A stretch of 64,000 bases of DNA from Lineus longissimus (Eukaryota > Nemertea > Pilidiophora > Heteronemertea > Lineidae). The notes under the pieces were generated by a model, which had not been told where the DNA came from, ran no database searches, and worked only from the letters and a program-made list of their open reading frames with translations. Below, piece by piece: positions 1 through 12,599 of this stretch. Made by a program: the position numbers and the translations under genes. The DNA is taken from positions 13,027,001 to 13,091,000 of the forward strand of contig NC_088326.1 in NCBI RefSeq assembly GCF_910592395.1, read 5' to 3'. The first letter of the stretch is position 1; every line of letters starts with the position of its first letter.

Positions 1-559
1 ATTAATCACTAGCCACCGATCCGTATAAACGAACGCATCATGTAGGAATGCGAATTGGTGACTATGATTAATATAATACCGAGGAATCAATACTGGTCCC
101 TGGTCGAAAATCCTGATGAGGTTTTTCTAAGATATTTAGTCAAGATCTTACTCAATTTAAGTAAAGTCCTGATCATATTAATATCAACACCTTCTTCATT
201 CAATATCTCTCAAACTAATGCGCCAATTCCAACGCGGTTTTCAGGATATTATCAGATATCTTGTTTTCTATGTGTGCATCATGGCAGGAATGAGAATGCA
301 TGAGAGTTTCATTATGTAATCAGCCAATTAAAAAACCCATACAAAAAACTTTTAAAACGAACAAATGGGGCAACGGGGTGGATTTCGGGTGAGGCTGTGA
401 CTAAAAATGCAAGTTTTTTTATGCGACTGGAATGGCATGCTAGTGCAGGATGCTCGCTATCACCTCCCACCAACCACGACCCCCTTGGATCTCGTTTCTT
501 TCCGTCATTGTCATTTTAAAACGAGGAGGTATGCTTTAACTAACATTCCAGAGTCAGAC
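1..559. other. Unassigned non-coding stretch
   Basis: AT-rich sequence with short open frames only. I see no splice-flanked coding segment, RNA gene or clear repeat here. The frame at 55-303 has no recognisable motif and ends without a donor site. Confidence 0.4.
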
Positions 560-664
560 TTTGATGACACGACATCGGGGATCATATGTACCGTACAGCC
601 AGCCAATTGGAAATGACTCGTAGCGTTCAGTGACACGTTACAAGTGACAACGTGAACTCTATAT
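560..664 (+). mobile_element. MITE family A, truncated and degenerate copy
   Basis: The right end matches the family terminal repeat (ACAAGTGACAACGTGAACTC at 640-659). The inner sequence keeps the GGAAATGACT block seen in the better copies. The left half is missing or too diverged to align. Family A is best represented at 27945-28170, 56172-56353 and 58754-58940. Confidence 0.6.
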
Positions 665-3600
665 TAACCAGGTTTAGCAGAAAAGAGCTTATCGAATCAC
701 CTCCGATGTCACATGGAAAATGATCCCCAATTGGCATCGGTAAAATGATAATCAGTAACCTACCAATACCATTTGGCACTACACAACCGGATTCCTATTT
801 GATGGGCGTCTGGGCTATAGTTCTTGATGATATCATCAGTTATAAGGTCGTGTCAGCTCGGGGAATGAATACACTATCAGTGAGTAATCATCACATAAAT
901 CAGGTTATCAATGGTCGTTTATTACTGAGGTTTAAAGGGTGTGCAGTATCGGCGATGGCAATGATTTAGGAGGGGAGTCGGGCGTAATACTGGTTTATTG
1001 GAATATACTCGGATAGACTGATATTCAGCTGCGAACGCAAATAGCTTCAAATCTGGGAGCTGTTCTGCAGGTTTATGGCCCCATAGGAGTATGATTCAGA
1101 AACCCAGATGCGTGGAACTAAAAAACACAAAGATTAATTCTTTTATCTTAGATCTGAATCTTTATCTGAATCTGAATCTTTATCTCTTTTCAGGATTTTA
1201 ATTTACAAGTCAAAAAGTTTGAGATTGAAAACTACAAACTAGGTGAGTTAACTTGTGTCATATGTCTTCGTTATGACCAACGCTGGTAGCAGTTTTAAAT
1301 ACCCTAGGACAGTGTCCCGGAGGCATAGAATTCTACAATGCACTCGCTTTTGTAATGAAGGTCATGGGCCTCTGTCGTACCACACCTTAACCATTCACCA
1401 TGTGATAAGGAACATGAGGAAGGACCATCTCCGAGGTGACATTCAACACTGCTACACTGGTACCTGGCAATTCTGTAGCTTAGAACATCTTCTTCTTCTT
1501 GGCGTTCACCTCATACAGTCAATGATGTTCGTCGGATGTACTGATCAGTCGCCCTCCTCAATTCCGCCCAGTCTCCATACAGTTCATCCTGCATGACGGG
1601 CAGAGTGCAACTCTATCGGCTGCCGATCAATTCCATCCATTTCTATTATCAACGTACCATACCCTATCACATCGTGCTGGGGCTCTCTTATTAGTGTTTA
1701 TAAGTGCTATTGATCTCTGGTAATGTTGATGGACCGTGTATAATCCTTCTAACAACAATCGCCTTTGTTGATTGATTTTCTCACTGAAATATTCATTGGG
1801 CTGCGCGGTGCATGTTGGGGCAATCTCATCAAGAATGCATTTAATGCCTGCTCGGTTAGTTCATAAACTATTAGGCAGGTCTAGCAACTCAAAAGAAGGT
1901 GAGATATGAGTCATAAGATTCGCCTGAATAAAACCGTTAGCATGCCTGCACCGCATGCATTGCATGCTAAGTGTTACCATTATCATCAGAGAACCACGTA
2001 TATCTGCCGAAAGCTCAATCAACTGCGTTGTTGATATTTATTGTCGTCTTTCACATGCCTCTAAAACCACGTATTTGCCCGAACCGTGCCCTCAATTAAC
2101 TTCTTAGGGGCAGCTGGCGATCCTTTTATTACTCGACCTTCTCTTATTACGCTTCCTACCTTTTATTACTCCTCAACTTAGGAATGCATTCTTTCCTTTG
2201 TCGGCAGAATCGGATCCGGATGAGTACGCACAAGGTCAAAGATAAGATAAATATTCAGGTGATCAAAGCTATGGGATGTAATGAATTTTCATAATTTACA
2301 GCTATCTTTCTTGAATCAATATCTGTAAGTTAAAGATAATGTGTGCATAGTTAAAGTGTATGTCTATCTTGGATACCATAGCCAGGGGTGAGCAGTTCAG
2401 ATAGTTCAACCTGGATCCCCCGGATTCGTTTTCCTTTTGAAACAAGCCCGTCTCTTTTCGAATCAATAAATAACGTTAGCTGACGATAAGTGCTCTTCAG
2501 TCTAAGTCCATCTGGTTACCTCAAACTTGGCATACCAATATCCATGTCAATTATTTAGTAAGTCCTTTTGACGAAGGCCAAGCTTAAGTTAACGCCAAGT
2601 TGGTGACTGATTTGTTTTCAACAACTCGGTTCAGACCACGTTTTCCGAGAGTATGTGGTTTCGGTAACGTTTCGAAATCCTCCTGTCTCAGTTCTATTCC
2701 GCAAAGTGGATTCCACTGTTTTCCAGGAAATCCAAGCTCGTAAAAACATAAATTAGTCAAATTGGTCATGTACGCACGTGACTGGTTGACGCCTTTAAAC
2801 CTCATTGCAAATCAAGATTTAAATGTCTTACGCTCATTAAGGGGTTGCAACTCTTTCAATAATCAATGGCATATAATACTGCTTCGAGTTTTGAACTTTT
2901 GATGTAATTTGAAAGTATCTTTTGAAATCGAACTGTTGAATTCAAAATCAGGTGAGCTAGACTAGAGTATTTTACCACCAGTATAGTATGGGGACAATGC
3001 TTCACCGTTTAATTGGCCTGTTAGGTTTCCTTCCGATCTGAGTGCTCCCTGCTCTAACCTATGATCTACAGATTAGAAGCAATTTGCCCATGCTATAAAA
3101 TACTGGGATATTACTAACCATGGAGTGCCCCTAATGCCTTCATTTAGAGAAATACATGTCTCTCCTAAATTACCCTGTCATTTTCGGCAATAAATATATC
3201 AGGTCTCAGACGATAATGTCGTAATCTGGCCGGATGGTGGTAATCCGCGCCGATTTACGGCAGTTGCAACCATGATGGTGGCCATTATTGGTCAATTGAT
3301 TGCTCATACAGACTAGCCCTCTCTCACGCGGCACAATTGATCGACGAGTAGGTTCTCGCGTGTAACAATATTGGAATCGGAGCATTTCGTTTGCCAGACT
3401 AGATTGGATATCGTGTTTTAACAATTTGGCGCAATTGTATGGCTATTCTTCATCTCAATGATTAGGATGAAATCTGTGGTAAGATTATAAACTTATTGCT
3501 CATATCCGAAATTTCATTTTAGCTTCTCCCTTGTAGGGTGATCGATAGGATTTGTTATATATATTTGCCTTTTATCCAACTTATAAAGAGTTAATTTGCA

Positions 3601-4751
3601 ACACTTAGCATATTCCATAGAGTTGAACATGTTGCAAGGAAAAAATGTTGGAAGCATTAACTTGGCTTTTATATATTAAAGCGACTTATCCTTTCAATAC
3701 GAGCACCTGTCGCTAGCAAGGGCATTGTGGGTGTCCCAGTTGCTGTATACAGCGAATTAGAACAGTATAATCGTTGATAAAACATTGGTGAAATCTTATT
3801 GTGGATGGAGAGCGTGTCAAAATTATACTCCATCAATCATTATTTCTATAAACCTGCTGGGGATATTCACTTACAATCATCACTATTGAATACGATGTAG
3901 GTTATCGAAAGATCGTAACGCTAAGCTCCCTATACAGGACGGTCATAGCGGCGCAGTGGAGACACCAACACCTGTCATCTCTAAGGTCCCCGCGTTCGAT
4001 TCTCTTCGACGCTGTGTAAGGTTCCCTCATGTGTCCTCGGCACCTTCTACTTTCCATTACAAATCACCCAGTACTGTTTATGGAGCTAATAGATGTCCAA
4101 GTGGACTATGTCATCAAAAAAACCTTATTCTGATACTGAACAATTCAGTGATCAGCAGCTTGCTGCCATCCTTACCTCACTCAATCCCCCCCAAACTGTT
4201 TGGTTCTTTAAAAGGAAGCTGCTGTAAATCAAAACATTCTCCAATCATTTGTTCCGTCTTCTCAACCAAAGTTCCTTTTTAAAGCAAATCACAATTTGGT
4301 TATTTGAAAGGGTTAAAAACACATCAACTGGATACCTTAACTCTTTATCTGTGCCTTTGCTGTCGTATCTGAGATATTGGAATGACGACAAAGCGCTCTT
4401 TTTTTAACAAAATTAGATTGAAAAATTAAAGCAATGCATTATTAAGGAGAAAAGTGAACCGCGTTATTAATGGCGCACATTCATCACCATGGGCTGTAAT
4501 TCGAAGTTGAATTAAAATTAAGAAATCTATATTTAATACGCAGAGCTTTCGATCAGCCGAAAAGGTTAATTATTCCATTAGCTCGGTGTTGCTAAACTCA
4601 AATTAGGAACTTCTTTATTTGTCGCCTGGCATCAATTGAAGTTGATGAACTTTCCATCAGTGCGCATAGGTGGCAGAAAGTCTCTCCGACCTAAATTGTC
4701 CCTGGCGATCCTGCAGAGTCAGACAAGCATGTCATTCCAGTATCATGTTTC
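665..4751. other. Intergenic stretch, no gene supported
   Basis: Four kilobases with only short frames (longest about 113 codons at 1255-1596, no motif). A small CTGAATCTTTATCT microsatellite lies near 1150-1190 and TTTTATTACT repeats near 2125-2170. Nothing else stands out. Confidence 0.4.
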
Positions 4752-4933
4752 ACGGCACGTTTTGACATGTAACGTGTCACCCTACACATTTCATGCGCGA
4801 CGAGTAAGTTATTTCCAAAGAGCGGGCTACATTGAATTCACGATGTCACTTGTCACACTCACGTCGGCTTATTAAGACTAAGACAGTATGTAACTCGTGA
4901 CAAGTGGAACATGACAACGTGAACCCTATATAT
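4752..4933 (-). mobile_element. MITE family A copy, reverse orientation
   Basis: It contains the reverse of the family core (ATTTCCAAAGAGCGGGCTAC at 4811-4830), then the GATGTCACTTGTCA block, and ends with ATGACAACGTGAACCCTATA at 4911-4930. The outer ends are inverted copies of a TTCACGTTGTCAC-like terminal repeat. It abuts the degenerate tandem array that follows. Confidence 0.75.
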
Positions 4934-4954
4934 TCCAGGCTGAAAGATTCGCAT

Positions 4955-5480
4955 TTGAATCAATGCATGCCCGCCACAAACAGTTGGTAATACCAAAATT
5001 ACAAACTCTCCCACTTGTCGCTTCGCACTGACAAATTAGGTCACTGAACTGTCTACATGCATTGACGTGATAGGAAATAATATCTCCGGCTTGAATAGCC
5101 CTGTACATATCCTTCCGATATTACTTCAATCGGATGCGTGCACTGTAATCAACGATACAAAAACAGATGGTAATACCAAAATGTCTACCTCTCAGACTTG
5201 TCGTTTAACATTAAGCCACTCAGTGAACTGTCAAAAAGCGTGGACGTGACGGAGCTATCTTCTGGCTACATTCCCCGCCAATCTCGCCTTTAAGCTCCTT
5301 CCAATTTCCTAATTAATCATTCGCACTTCAACCAGCGATTCATGGTGTGTAGCCACAAAACAGTTGGCAATGCCCAGATGACCAACTTTTCGAGTTGCCG
5401 CTTTGCTTTGACTGAATCGCCGATCGGCCTAAAACTCAGACGCGACAGGAAATGCCCCTGGGCTAAATTCTCCCAATAAT
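4955..5480. repeat. Degenerate tandem array, three units of about 183-197 bp
   Basis: The block ACAGTTGGTAATACCAAAAT recurs in diverged form at 4980, 5163 and 5360. Each is followed by a related stretch containing ACTTGTCGCTT or TTGCCGCTTT and CAGTGAACTGTC-like sequence. The spacings are 183 and 197 bp. The copies are too diverged to be recent. No coding role is seen. Confidence 0.6.
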
Positions 5481-6639
5481 TCAGTCTCCTTGCCTCTACA
5501 AATCCCAGGCTCAGTAATCCAATCATGATGTCTGCAACCACGGTAGAACATAGAAATCAGATTGACCAAACTCGGATCGATCAAAATTAAGTTTCCCTAT
5601 TAATTCTCGTGTATGTGCTTGCAGTTGATTTAACGCCGCTTGATTGCGACACCAGGGTCCGGAACGTGACTAATTCCATGTCTGCCGGGAAACGACAGCC
5701 ACGACATAGAAATAATTAGCTGATGTGGATGTGGTTTTGAGGAAAGGAGATTGAGTGCTTGGGAAGGGGGGGGGGCATGTGGTAAATAGAAAATATATAC
5801 AATTTTTGTTCTGTCAGTATTATAACATGCTTAAAATGTAAGTGTTACACTCAGGAATGACGGAGCTGTCGTACCCTCAGTTACACCATAAATTGCCAAG
5901 ATACTTTTTGTGTATCGAGGACTGGATAAAGAAGAACACCTTGGACAATGCACTGTATTTACGTTGTTTGTGAACTCGACACTTTCATGCGGCTATTTCA
6001 AAAGCTAATCATCATGCAATCCCTTCTTTCTGCCACTAAATCTCTAGAGATAATCACCCGACGAGAAACAATTTGAGACTTGAAAGGCTGCAATTCGGGA
6101 AGTAAAAGCTTATCCAGAGTCTTTCAATCTGGCTTAATGAAGTAGGCCCAAGGATTCTTCTCTTCAATCCAAATACTACGAATTGGATCACCCGTCGAGT
6201 TCCTCTTTTGCCGTTAGAGCTCTTGAGACAATCGCGCTGATTGTCGAAAGTAAGGTAAAACGTGAATCGAATTGTAAAGTCTACGGGGTCACATGACCAA
6301 TTGCGCAATTGAGTTCCGTCCAATAACAGTGTTCAGGTATCCAAGTCACCGCATGACTTGGTCCAAGTGTAAAAAAGGCCAGCAGGGGTGTTACATCAAA
6401 AGTGGGAAGCAAACTACATACCATGGGATCTTTGTGTTGCCGAATGTTACAGTTACTTATTCTCTCGAAGGACCAGGATAGTGTGATAAACTTGGTCAGT
6501 CATGAAACAAGAGGCAGGTTTCTAAACCCTTAAAAATTGAAGAAGTACAATAGTCTGTGGTGTCAACAGGTCCAGACATCGGACTTCATGTACATGATAG
6601 TCGTAAATCAACTTTGATGTTTGATAACCAAGTACACAG
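5481..6639. other. Intergenic stretch, no gene supported
   Basis: Short frames only. A G-run of 10-11 bases lies near 5766. No repeat family, RNA gene or convincing exon was recognised. Confidence 0.4.
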
Positions 6640-6805
6640 GCAAAAGTTTCCGTCCACGGATAGCTGATGGTGATTAATCATGAACGTTCCGTCCATGGGC
6701 CGTCCACGGATAGCTGATGGAGAATCTCCATCAGCTATCCGTGGATGGGCGTCCATGGATGGAACGTTCATGGGCCATCAGCTATCCGTGGACGGAAACT
6801 TTTGC
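6640..6805. repeat. Long near-perfect palindrome (fold-back element)
   Basis: The left arm 6640-6723 and right arm 6725-6805 are near-perfect reverse complements around a single central base at 6724 (GATGGAGA-A-TCTCCATC). The ends read GCAAAAGTTTCCGTCCACGG and CCGTGGACGGAAACTTTTGC. Each arm holds two copies of the 20-mer CGTCCACGGATAGCTGATGG or a close variant, so a shorter inverted unit is nested inside a larger one. The similarity continues outside as ACACAG/CGTGTGT. A transcript would fold into a hairpin of about 80 bp. Confidence 0.85.
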
Positions 6806-7398
6806 GTGTGTAATAACATGAGGAATCAAGACCTCTTCTAAAACCGTCGTCAATAAAATACATTTACATATTATTGGTTCTTAATCGTTGATAGCTCTCC
6901 TGAAGTGATTGCGACAGTAGCTCCACTCTAGTTTTCTATAAAGGGAGCGTTTTGTATCGAATCCCTCAAAGTGTTGCTTCATACAAAACCAGTCATTGAA
7001 CTTCTTATATTGAATGTGTTCTTAGCCTTACAAGATAGTGCACAGCATGCATATGAAGCTTTGGGAGGCACACCCTTGAACTAGCACAATAATATGTTCA
7101 TTAACTATCGATATTTGTCCTTAATAATTGATAACCGTATAAGCATTGTGCAATTCTATAATCACTTTGCGAACTATGCTGACAGGCCAATTATATTTAG
7201 ACATTTCTATTGTTCTTCTCCTGGTTCATTAATTATTATTCACTATTTTGGACTATTCCGTAACTACAAAAAAGTGGTGACTCTTGAGGTATGTGTTCAA
7301 TCAGACTAGGAGGGATGAATAATTTCCTTCTTTGAATTATTGAAATTATTGACAGTGCAATTGGCATCCCGGGTGGTTTTCTTTTGTGAATATATTAT
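6806..7398. other. Intergenic stretch, no gene supported
   Basis: AT-rich DNA with no motif-bearing frame and no recognised repeat. Confidence 0.4.
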
Positions 7399-7470
7399 AG
7401 TGGAACTCCGGTAACACGACCACTCATGGGACCGAGGTTGAATGGTCGCGTTAGTGAAGTTAAAAATCAG
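7399..7470 (+). mobile_element. Possible pogo/Tigger-like terminal repeat remnant
   Basis: The sequence AGTGGAACTCCGGTAACACG followed by ACCACTCATGGGACCGAGG resembles the CAGTGGAACC-type ends of pogo/Tigger DNA elements. A related end (CAGTGGAACCCCGCTCGGCG) is at 33929-33948. No transposase is present. The assignment rests only on the terminal motif. Confidence 0.4.
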
Positions 7471-7627
7471 GGGGCAAAATGCATGATTAGGTTTTCCCTC
7501 CAAAACTGTTGAACTTATTCATAAGTTCAAAATTCTGAAAAAATTTCAGAGTCAAAAAATGTTTGGAACTGATCATATTTCTTCATTTTGAGCAGAAAAA
7601 AACAAATGAAAAAAATATTTGGACTTG

Positions 7628-7830
7628 GACGGCCTGAAACATGATAGACCTCCGATGCTTCGATGCGCTTGATTTCGCAAACCAGCAAGCCGTGGGACGA
7701 TGCGGACCTTCGCAGAGAATTCTGGAAGGCGAAAAAAAAGGTCCTCTCATCAGGACTCGAACTCGAGACCTCTGGTTTTATTTGCCAACACTCTTATCCT
7801 CAAGGCCACTGGGCTGCCTGAAATGCCTGT
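7628..7830 (-). mobile_element. tRNA-derived SINE, minus-strand copy
   Basis: Its body, GGCCTGAAACATGATAGACC followed by CTTCGATGCGCTTGATTTC and AACCAGCAAGCC, is the reverse complement of the body at 8160-8275. Read on the minus strand, the head has a B-box-like GAGTTCGAGTCC near 7757-7768 and a decayed A-box region near 7800-7825. It forms a head-to-head pair with the copy at 8091. Confidence 0.7.
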
Positions 7831-8090
7831 CGTTTTATACGCCTTTATAGATTGTGCAAACATTTGTGTGTAATCTTTGTTCAACAACTTTGAGTGGCTT
7901 CCAATTGGCAACTGCTGGAAGAAAGTCATTTTTTCTTTGCTGTGCGTGATTATGTGTGCGGAGTCTACGTTTTGTTCTTAGCAATGTTCACCTTTGTCTT
8001 GGTATCTTCTTCTATTACATGTACTTGAGAAACTAATCGCCATTCATATAAGATATATTTGCTGGCAGCAGCTCACAAGAAGCGCCTCTA

Positions 8091-8275
8091 GCTCAGACGG
8101 TTAGAGCGTTCGTATTCTGAGCCCGAGTTCCCGGGTTCGAATCCCTGGAGAAGATTTTGATTTTTTCTCTCCAATAATTCTCCGCGACTGTCCGCATCAT
8201 CCTGTGGCTTGCTGGTTTGTGAAATCAAGCGCATCGAAGCATTGGAGGTCTATCATGTTTCAGGCCGTATTCAGA
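8091..8275 (+). mobile_element. tRNA-derived SINE, plus-strand copy
   Basis: The head GCGCCTCTAGCTCAGACGGT carries an A box (TAGCTCAGACGG), and a perfect B box GGTTCGAATCC follows 40 bp later. The anticodon stem does not pair properly, so this is not a working tRNA gene. The unrelated body that follows matches the inverted copy at 7628-7830 over about 110 bp. Internal Pol III promoter boxes are the usual SINE arrangement. Confidence 0.75.
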
Positions 8276-11200
8276 AGGACCTTTCGATCGTTTGAATTTT
8301 TTACTATTGCCACATGGAACGCTCTTGTTTTGTGTATGTAGTTCAGCTTTATACGGTGACCAAACGAAACAGCTTTCAGAGGGATCGATTGGCCTTAACT
8401 GGCACGGGCAAATGAACGTAGCGGTCGTGACGGTGCGAAACCTATCAATTCAGCAGATCACGAAATCTTATATGAAACGATCACAGTTTTCTCTTATGTT
8501 CGTGTTTAAGTATCGACTTAAGGTAGCTAATGATTAGTAGAGTGGTGTTACAGGAGACGACACTATTAGCTTAGCATACTGAAATTCTCGAAGACGCACG
8601 ACCGTCTGATCGATTGTGTTATCGTAATCGATCGTGTTAGACCAACCATGCAAGGGAGTCATTCTCGTATGTCTATCAGTTTCTTGAATCAAACCTGGCA
8701 AGGTCAGCTCAGTTACTAATTGGTCCGAAAAATGAGTATTTCTTCGCGGTCATGGTAAATTGGCAACCTGTCGAAAGTCCTTCTTTGGTTATCGGGAAAC
8801 CTTATGAGAACAGCTGTCGCGTAATTATGGGCTGTTCATGTGTTACATTGGACATCCACTTTCATACCGGCAAAACTGATAGCTAACTGAAATAACCATT
8901 TATGTGATACAAAGCAGAAATATCTTTACCCATTCACAACTTCAGTGCATTACTACAGGACCTGCATTCAACCAGTGTGGCCATTAGATGAAGATGTACT
9001 ACAGACACGGCTGATGCATTAACCTAACTGATCACGTAATGTACTTGCAAATGGAAATAGATTCGCCCTTCCACCTGCTTGCAGTGTCACTAGAGAAGAT
9101 TTGTTGTTGGTGGTGATATTCAGGTTGGCATGAAGTGTCGGGTAAAGGTTGGTGTACATTTAAGCCTGAGAACAGCATAATATGTTGGTTTAGTGTGTTG
9201 GAAAAGGAGAAGGTTTTTTGCTTTCTAAATTGTCTGATGATAAATTACTACACGAATGTGCTTCCATAATGTGTAGGCTTAATCAATTTCCGCAGGCCAT
9301 GAATTGTACTACTCCGATCATGCTATGGTGGTTTTGTTGGTGCAAAGATTGTACCAGCATTTGTGCTCAGTCTGTATCAAATGAGTTTAGGCCCAAGAGG
9401 GTGAGAAACCCGATGCTTTCGACATAAGGCTATTCGAAGCCTTAATACGTATACGATCACTACATCTGTTACCAACCTTCCCCGAAATTCAATGATTGCA
9501 CGTTGAAGTGATGCGTTCTATCCAAAATTTCTACCCTACGCGACATTCAGTCAAATCCAATTACATACAATTATAATTTCCCTCGAAATAAACGAGCGAG
9601 GAGATAATTCATTTATTGACACTAATTGGACTGCTTGAGTCAAAGGAAAACGTGCAGGAAATCGAATCTACCTAAGATAGGAACCTGGATTTCAGCGCTA
9701 CGGATGGAACTTGACGTAGCTGCTCTCATTAATGTCATCCATGCGATTCCGGACAGGTTCATATGGTTACTGTGCCTTTCGGTTACAATCGAAGTTGTCA
9801 CATCTTTCGACAATCATCCCAAATCGTAAAACCCCACCAAGTGAGAAACATGAGTAGATTGCGTGGACTCTACCTGGCCAAAGTCGGAGGGCAATAAAGC
9901 CAACAGGCGCCTAAAACTCCCTGGAGACTAACGCCTTCAAGTGCGAGCGAGGGAATGAAAAAGCAACTTAAATGCTTGTTCATACTGATCTCTCCACTGA
10001 AAACTTCATCCTTTTGCTTATTTACACTAGACACGCAACAGAAATCTCACCGAATTATCAATTTTCACGGAAGCTTAAAGCACACTAAACGTCTTCCCTA
10101 AATCAACTCGATCTGGAGAAGAATCAGTCCTAAAACACAGTCTCTCCTCTATGTGACCGCACACGTTCAGAACAAATCTCTACTAATGTCTCAAAACTTC
10201 CCCGGGGACGGATCGATCTCATACGCCCTTCTGTTTTGACACGAAACACAAACAGTATCTGATCAGGCCCGGGAAAGGCATCGATCTCGTCTCTCGGTAT
10301 TCCTGTGGTGACGTCACCATGCAAGTTCCGACGCGTAGTGGAGAGTATCGCGGGGGGGGGCTACGTTGATGGTTATTCGGAGCCATTGCATAACGTCTTT
10401 AGACCTCATCGACATCGAAGACTGTGACCAGAACCTTTATAAGACTATACACTGCAACAATGCAGATGGGCTCTGAAAAAGTAATCACGACACGCCATTA
10501 TGTTTTCCCTGTCGCTATTCTATTTTTTCTCGCCATAGCAATACCATATCAATACGTAATCACGTCTATGGCATGTTGGCACGGAGAATGATGATTGGGA
10601 AAGGTTTTTTTTTTTTTTCTTTGGTTGTTATGTTGCAATAAGATGTAGTCAGAACGCATGAATTCTATCAGTCGTGACATATGTGTAGTTGAGTTCAAAA
10701 GAATCTCTCAGTGTGCGATTCGCAAACTACAAGATTATACATATAATTGAATCCTGTTGCTGCTGAATGCAGCCAGTTGCAATGCATGACTAAGTTTACG
10801 GCGCGTATATAATCAAACTGGAATTCTTCCATTCCAATTTCTGTTCCAAACGTCCTTTTTATCATGGCTTCTCCTTTCAGACAAGCAGACGACTTTCCCA
10901 TTGCAATCGTTACGAAATCCAATATACAATACATGCATATTGGTAAACTCTCAAATGATTTCTCTCATCAATATGTCGCCAAATTAGCGTCAAGTAATCA
11001 TTAGGAGAGCAGATCATTATCGGGAGAGGATTCATTAATCCAGCTTCTTCATGGAGAGGATCTAGCGTTCAATATGATCTAAGAGATCTTCACTATATAT
11101 CTGTGTGTGAACCAATTCAATTTGTGACGCTGGAAAGGATATAATTCACACGTGAAACACTTCGGTAATGCTCCCAAGATTGCTTTAACGCTTGTAGTAC

Positions 11201-11403
11201 TGATCAGTGACAGTGCATCACCCGACAAAGCTTTTATCGTTAGACGCTTTCCATGCAACTATCGCCATCTCAAGAATACGTTGTGACTGCCATCATTTGT
11301 ATCTTTTTATACATGATGATATAATGACTTTTAGAAATAACATTATTTTGACTCTTGCCAATTTTGTCTCTCAACTGATAATCATTTCGGATGATCAGAC
11401 AGG
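8276..11403. other. Intergenic stretch, no gene supported
   Basis: Short frames only. A minus-strand frame at 10130-10324 begins next to a TGACGTCA site and reads plausibly, but it has no family motif and no paired splice sites. G-run near 10353 and T-run near 10605. Confidence 0.35.
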
Positions 11404-11850
11404 TAAAGCCCGCAGCACACTAGCCGTCAACTTTGGCGACAAGAAGCGTTCAGCTGACGCCTCTCGACGCCAAAGTTTGCGGCCAGTGGATCTCGGTCAG
11501 AGCACACCTGCCCAGAATCGGCGTCCAGTAGCGTCTTTTCCGCCACTTTAGGCTATCATTTTGAAATCATGTGATATCAAGACGCAAGCTGATTGGCCAT
11601 AGCCTCGCCGCCGACGCCAAGTCAGGCGGCCATCCGTAGCACACCTGGCTTCTTCTTGCGTTCAAACGCGGCGACACGCGTCAAAAATCAAACATGTTAG
11701 ATATTTGGCGTTTAGTTGCGGCAAGTCGCGGCAAGTCGCGTTCACCGACGCCGTTCGTAGCAGACTAGGGATTTTTCAGGCGTTCAGGACTCTTGCGGCA
11801 AAAAACGCCAGTGAACGCCGAAGTTGGCGGCTAGTGAGCTGCGGGCTTTA
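11404..11850. mobile_element. 447-bp element with inverted terminal repeats
   Basis: The left end TAAAGCCCGCAGCACACTAG is mirrored by the right end CTAGTGAGCTGCGGGCTTTA. The inverted match continues inward through GCCGTCAACTTTGGCG versus CGCCGAAGTTGGCGGC, about 35 bp in all with few mismatches. The interior is CpG-rich (AAGTCGCGGCAAGTCGCG near 11725-11745) and has no transposase frame. The plus-strand frame ending inside it is incidental. This is a non-autonomous DNA transposon; the TA at each tip could belong to a target duplication or to the repeat. Confidence 0.8.
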
Positions 11851-12599
11851 GATCCGAGAAGAAAGTGGCATCAGTTTTAAAGCCTTGCGTGTTGTCAGAA
11901 ATGCATTGAAACAGTGTGTCATCCGTCCCTGGCCCGATCCTCTAAGAAACAATAATACAAAACAACAATCAACTTGATGATGTCAATCATGCCAGAGAGA
12001 AGAAATCTTGTTCTCGTTTTTGGATGAAAATATTAACCTTCGTTGACTCATGATCAGCCACAGCAAGCGATAGAAGTAGGGCTATGGTCATTATGATGTG
12101 GCGATACTAGTCTAAGCTGTCGCTAGTTGACGGCAGCAAAAGCCCCACATATCGAATTAAACGTATCTGGAACAGCAGCCGGACATTTCGAGTCACCCCA
12201 AAAAATAAATCCTACCAGCCAATCAGTTCTTCATTGTAGTTCACTTTTTTTCAGGTACTATATTGAATTATTTGAAAATGAACAATGTCTTATGGGATTA
12301 GATTGATTAAGCCTGCCCTGCCTGTCATCGATGGATCTAATCAAATTGTCAAATAACACAGACCAATCACCTTTTTTGACGGGAGCCAGGATTGTAACTG
12401 TATAATGTTTATAGAAATGATTGCAACCATGAACAATAGAACTCTCAGCATGTAATCTGAATGGATTGCAACCATGAAAAATGGGGCTTTTACACTCAAT
12501 CTCAAAATTTATCGATATTTCGATTCCGGGGGCTGATGACCAGCTAATATTACGTATCGTAATGTGCACTTTGCCAAAAAAAGACAAAATACTCCTGAT
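11851..12599. other. Intergenic stretch, no gene supported
   Basis: Nothing recognisable except two near copies of GGATTGCAACCATGAAAAATG-type sequence around 12415-12485. The minus-strand frame covering this stretch starts inside the adjacent minisatellite and is not a supported gene. Confidence 0.4.

Noticed and set aside
8091-8162. Intact tRNA gene
   Set aside because: The A and B boxes are good, but the anticodon and acceptor stems do not pair, and the sequence continues into a repeated SINE body.
10130-10324. Minus-strand exon next to a TGACGTCA site
   Set aside because: An acceptor-like TGACGTCACCACAG precedes it, but there is no donor, no family motif and no partner exon.
11207-11551. 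114-codon plus-strand frame
   Set aside because: It ends within the 447-bp inverted-repeat element and shows no family motif.
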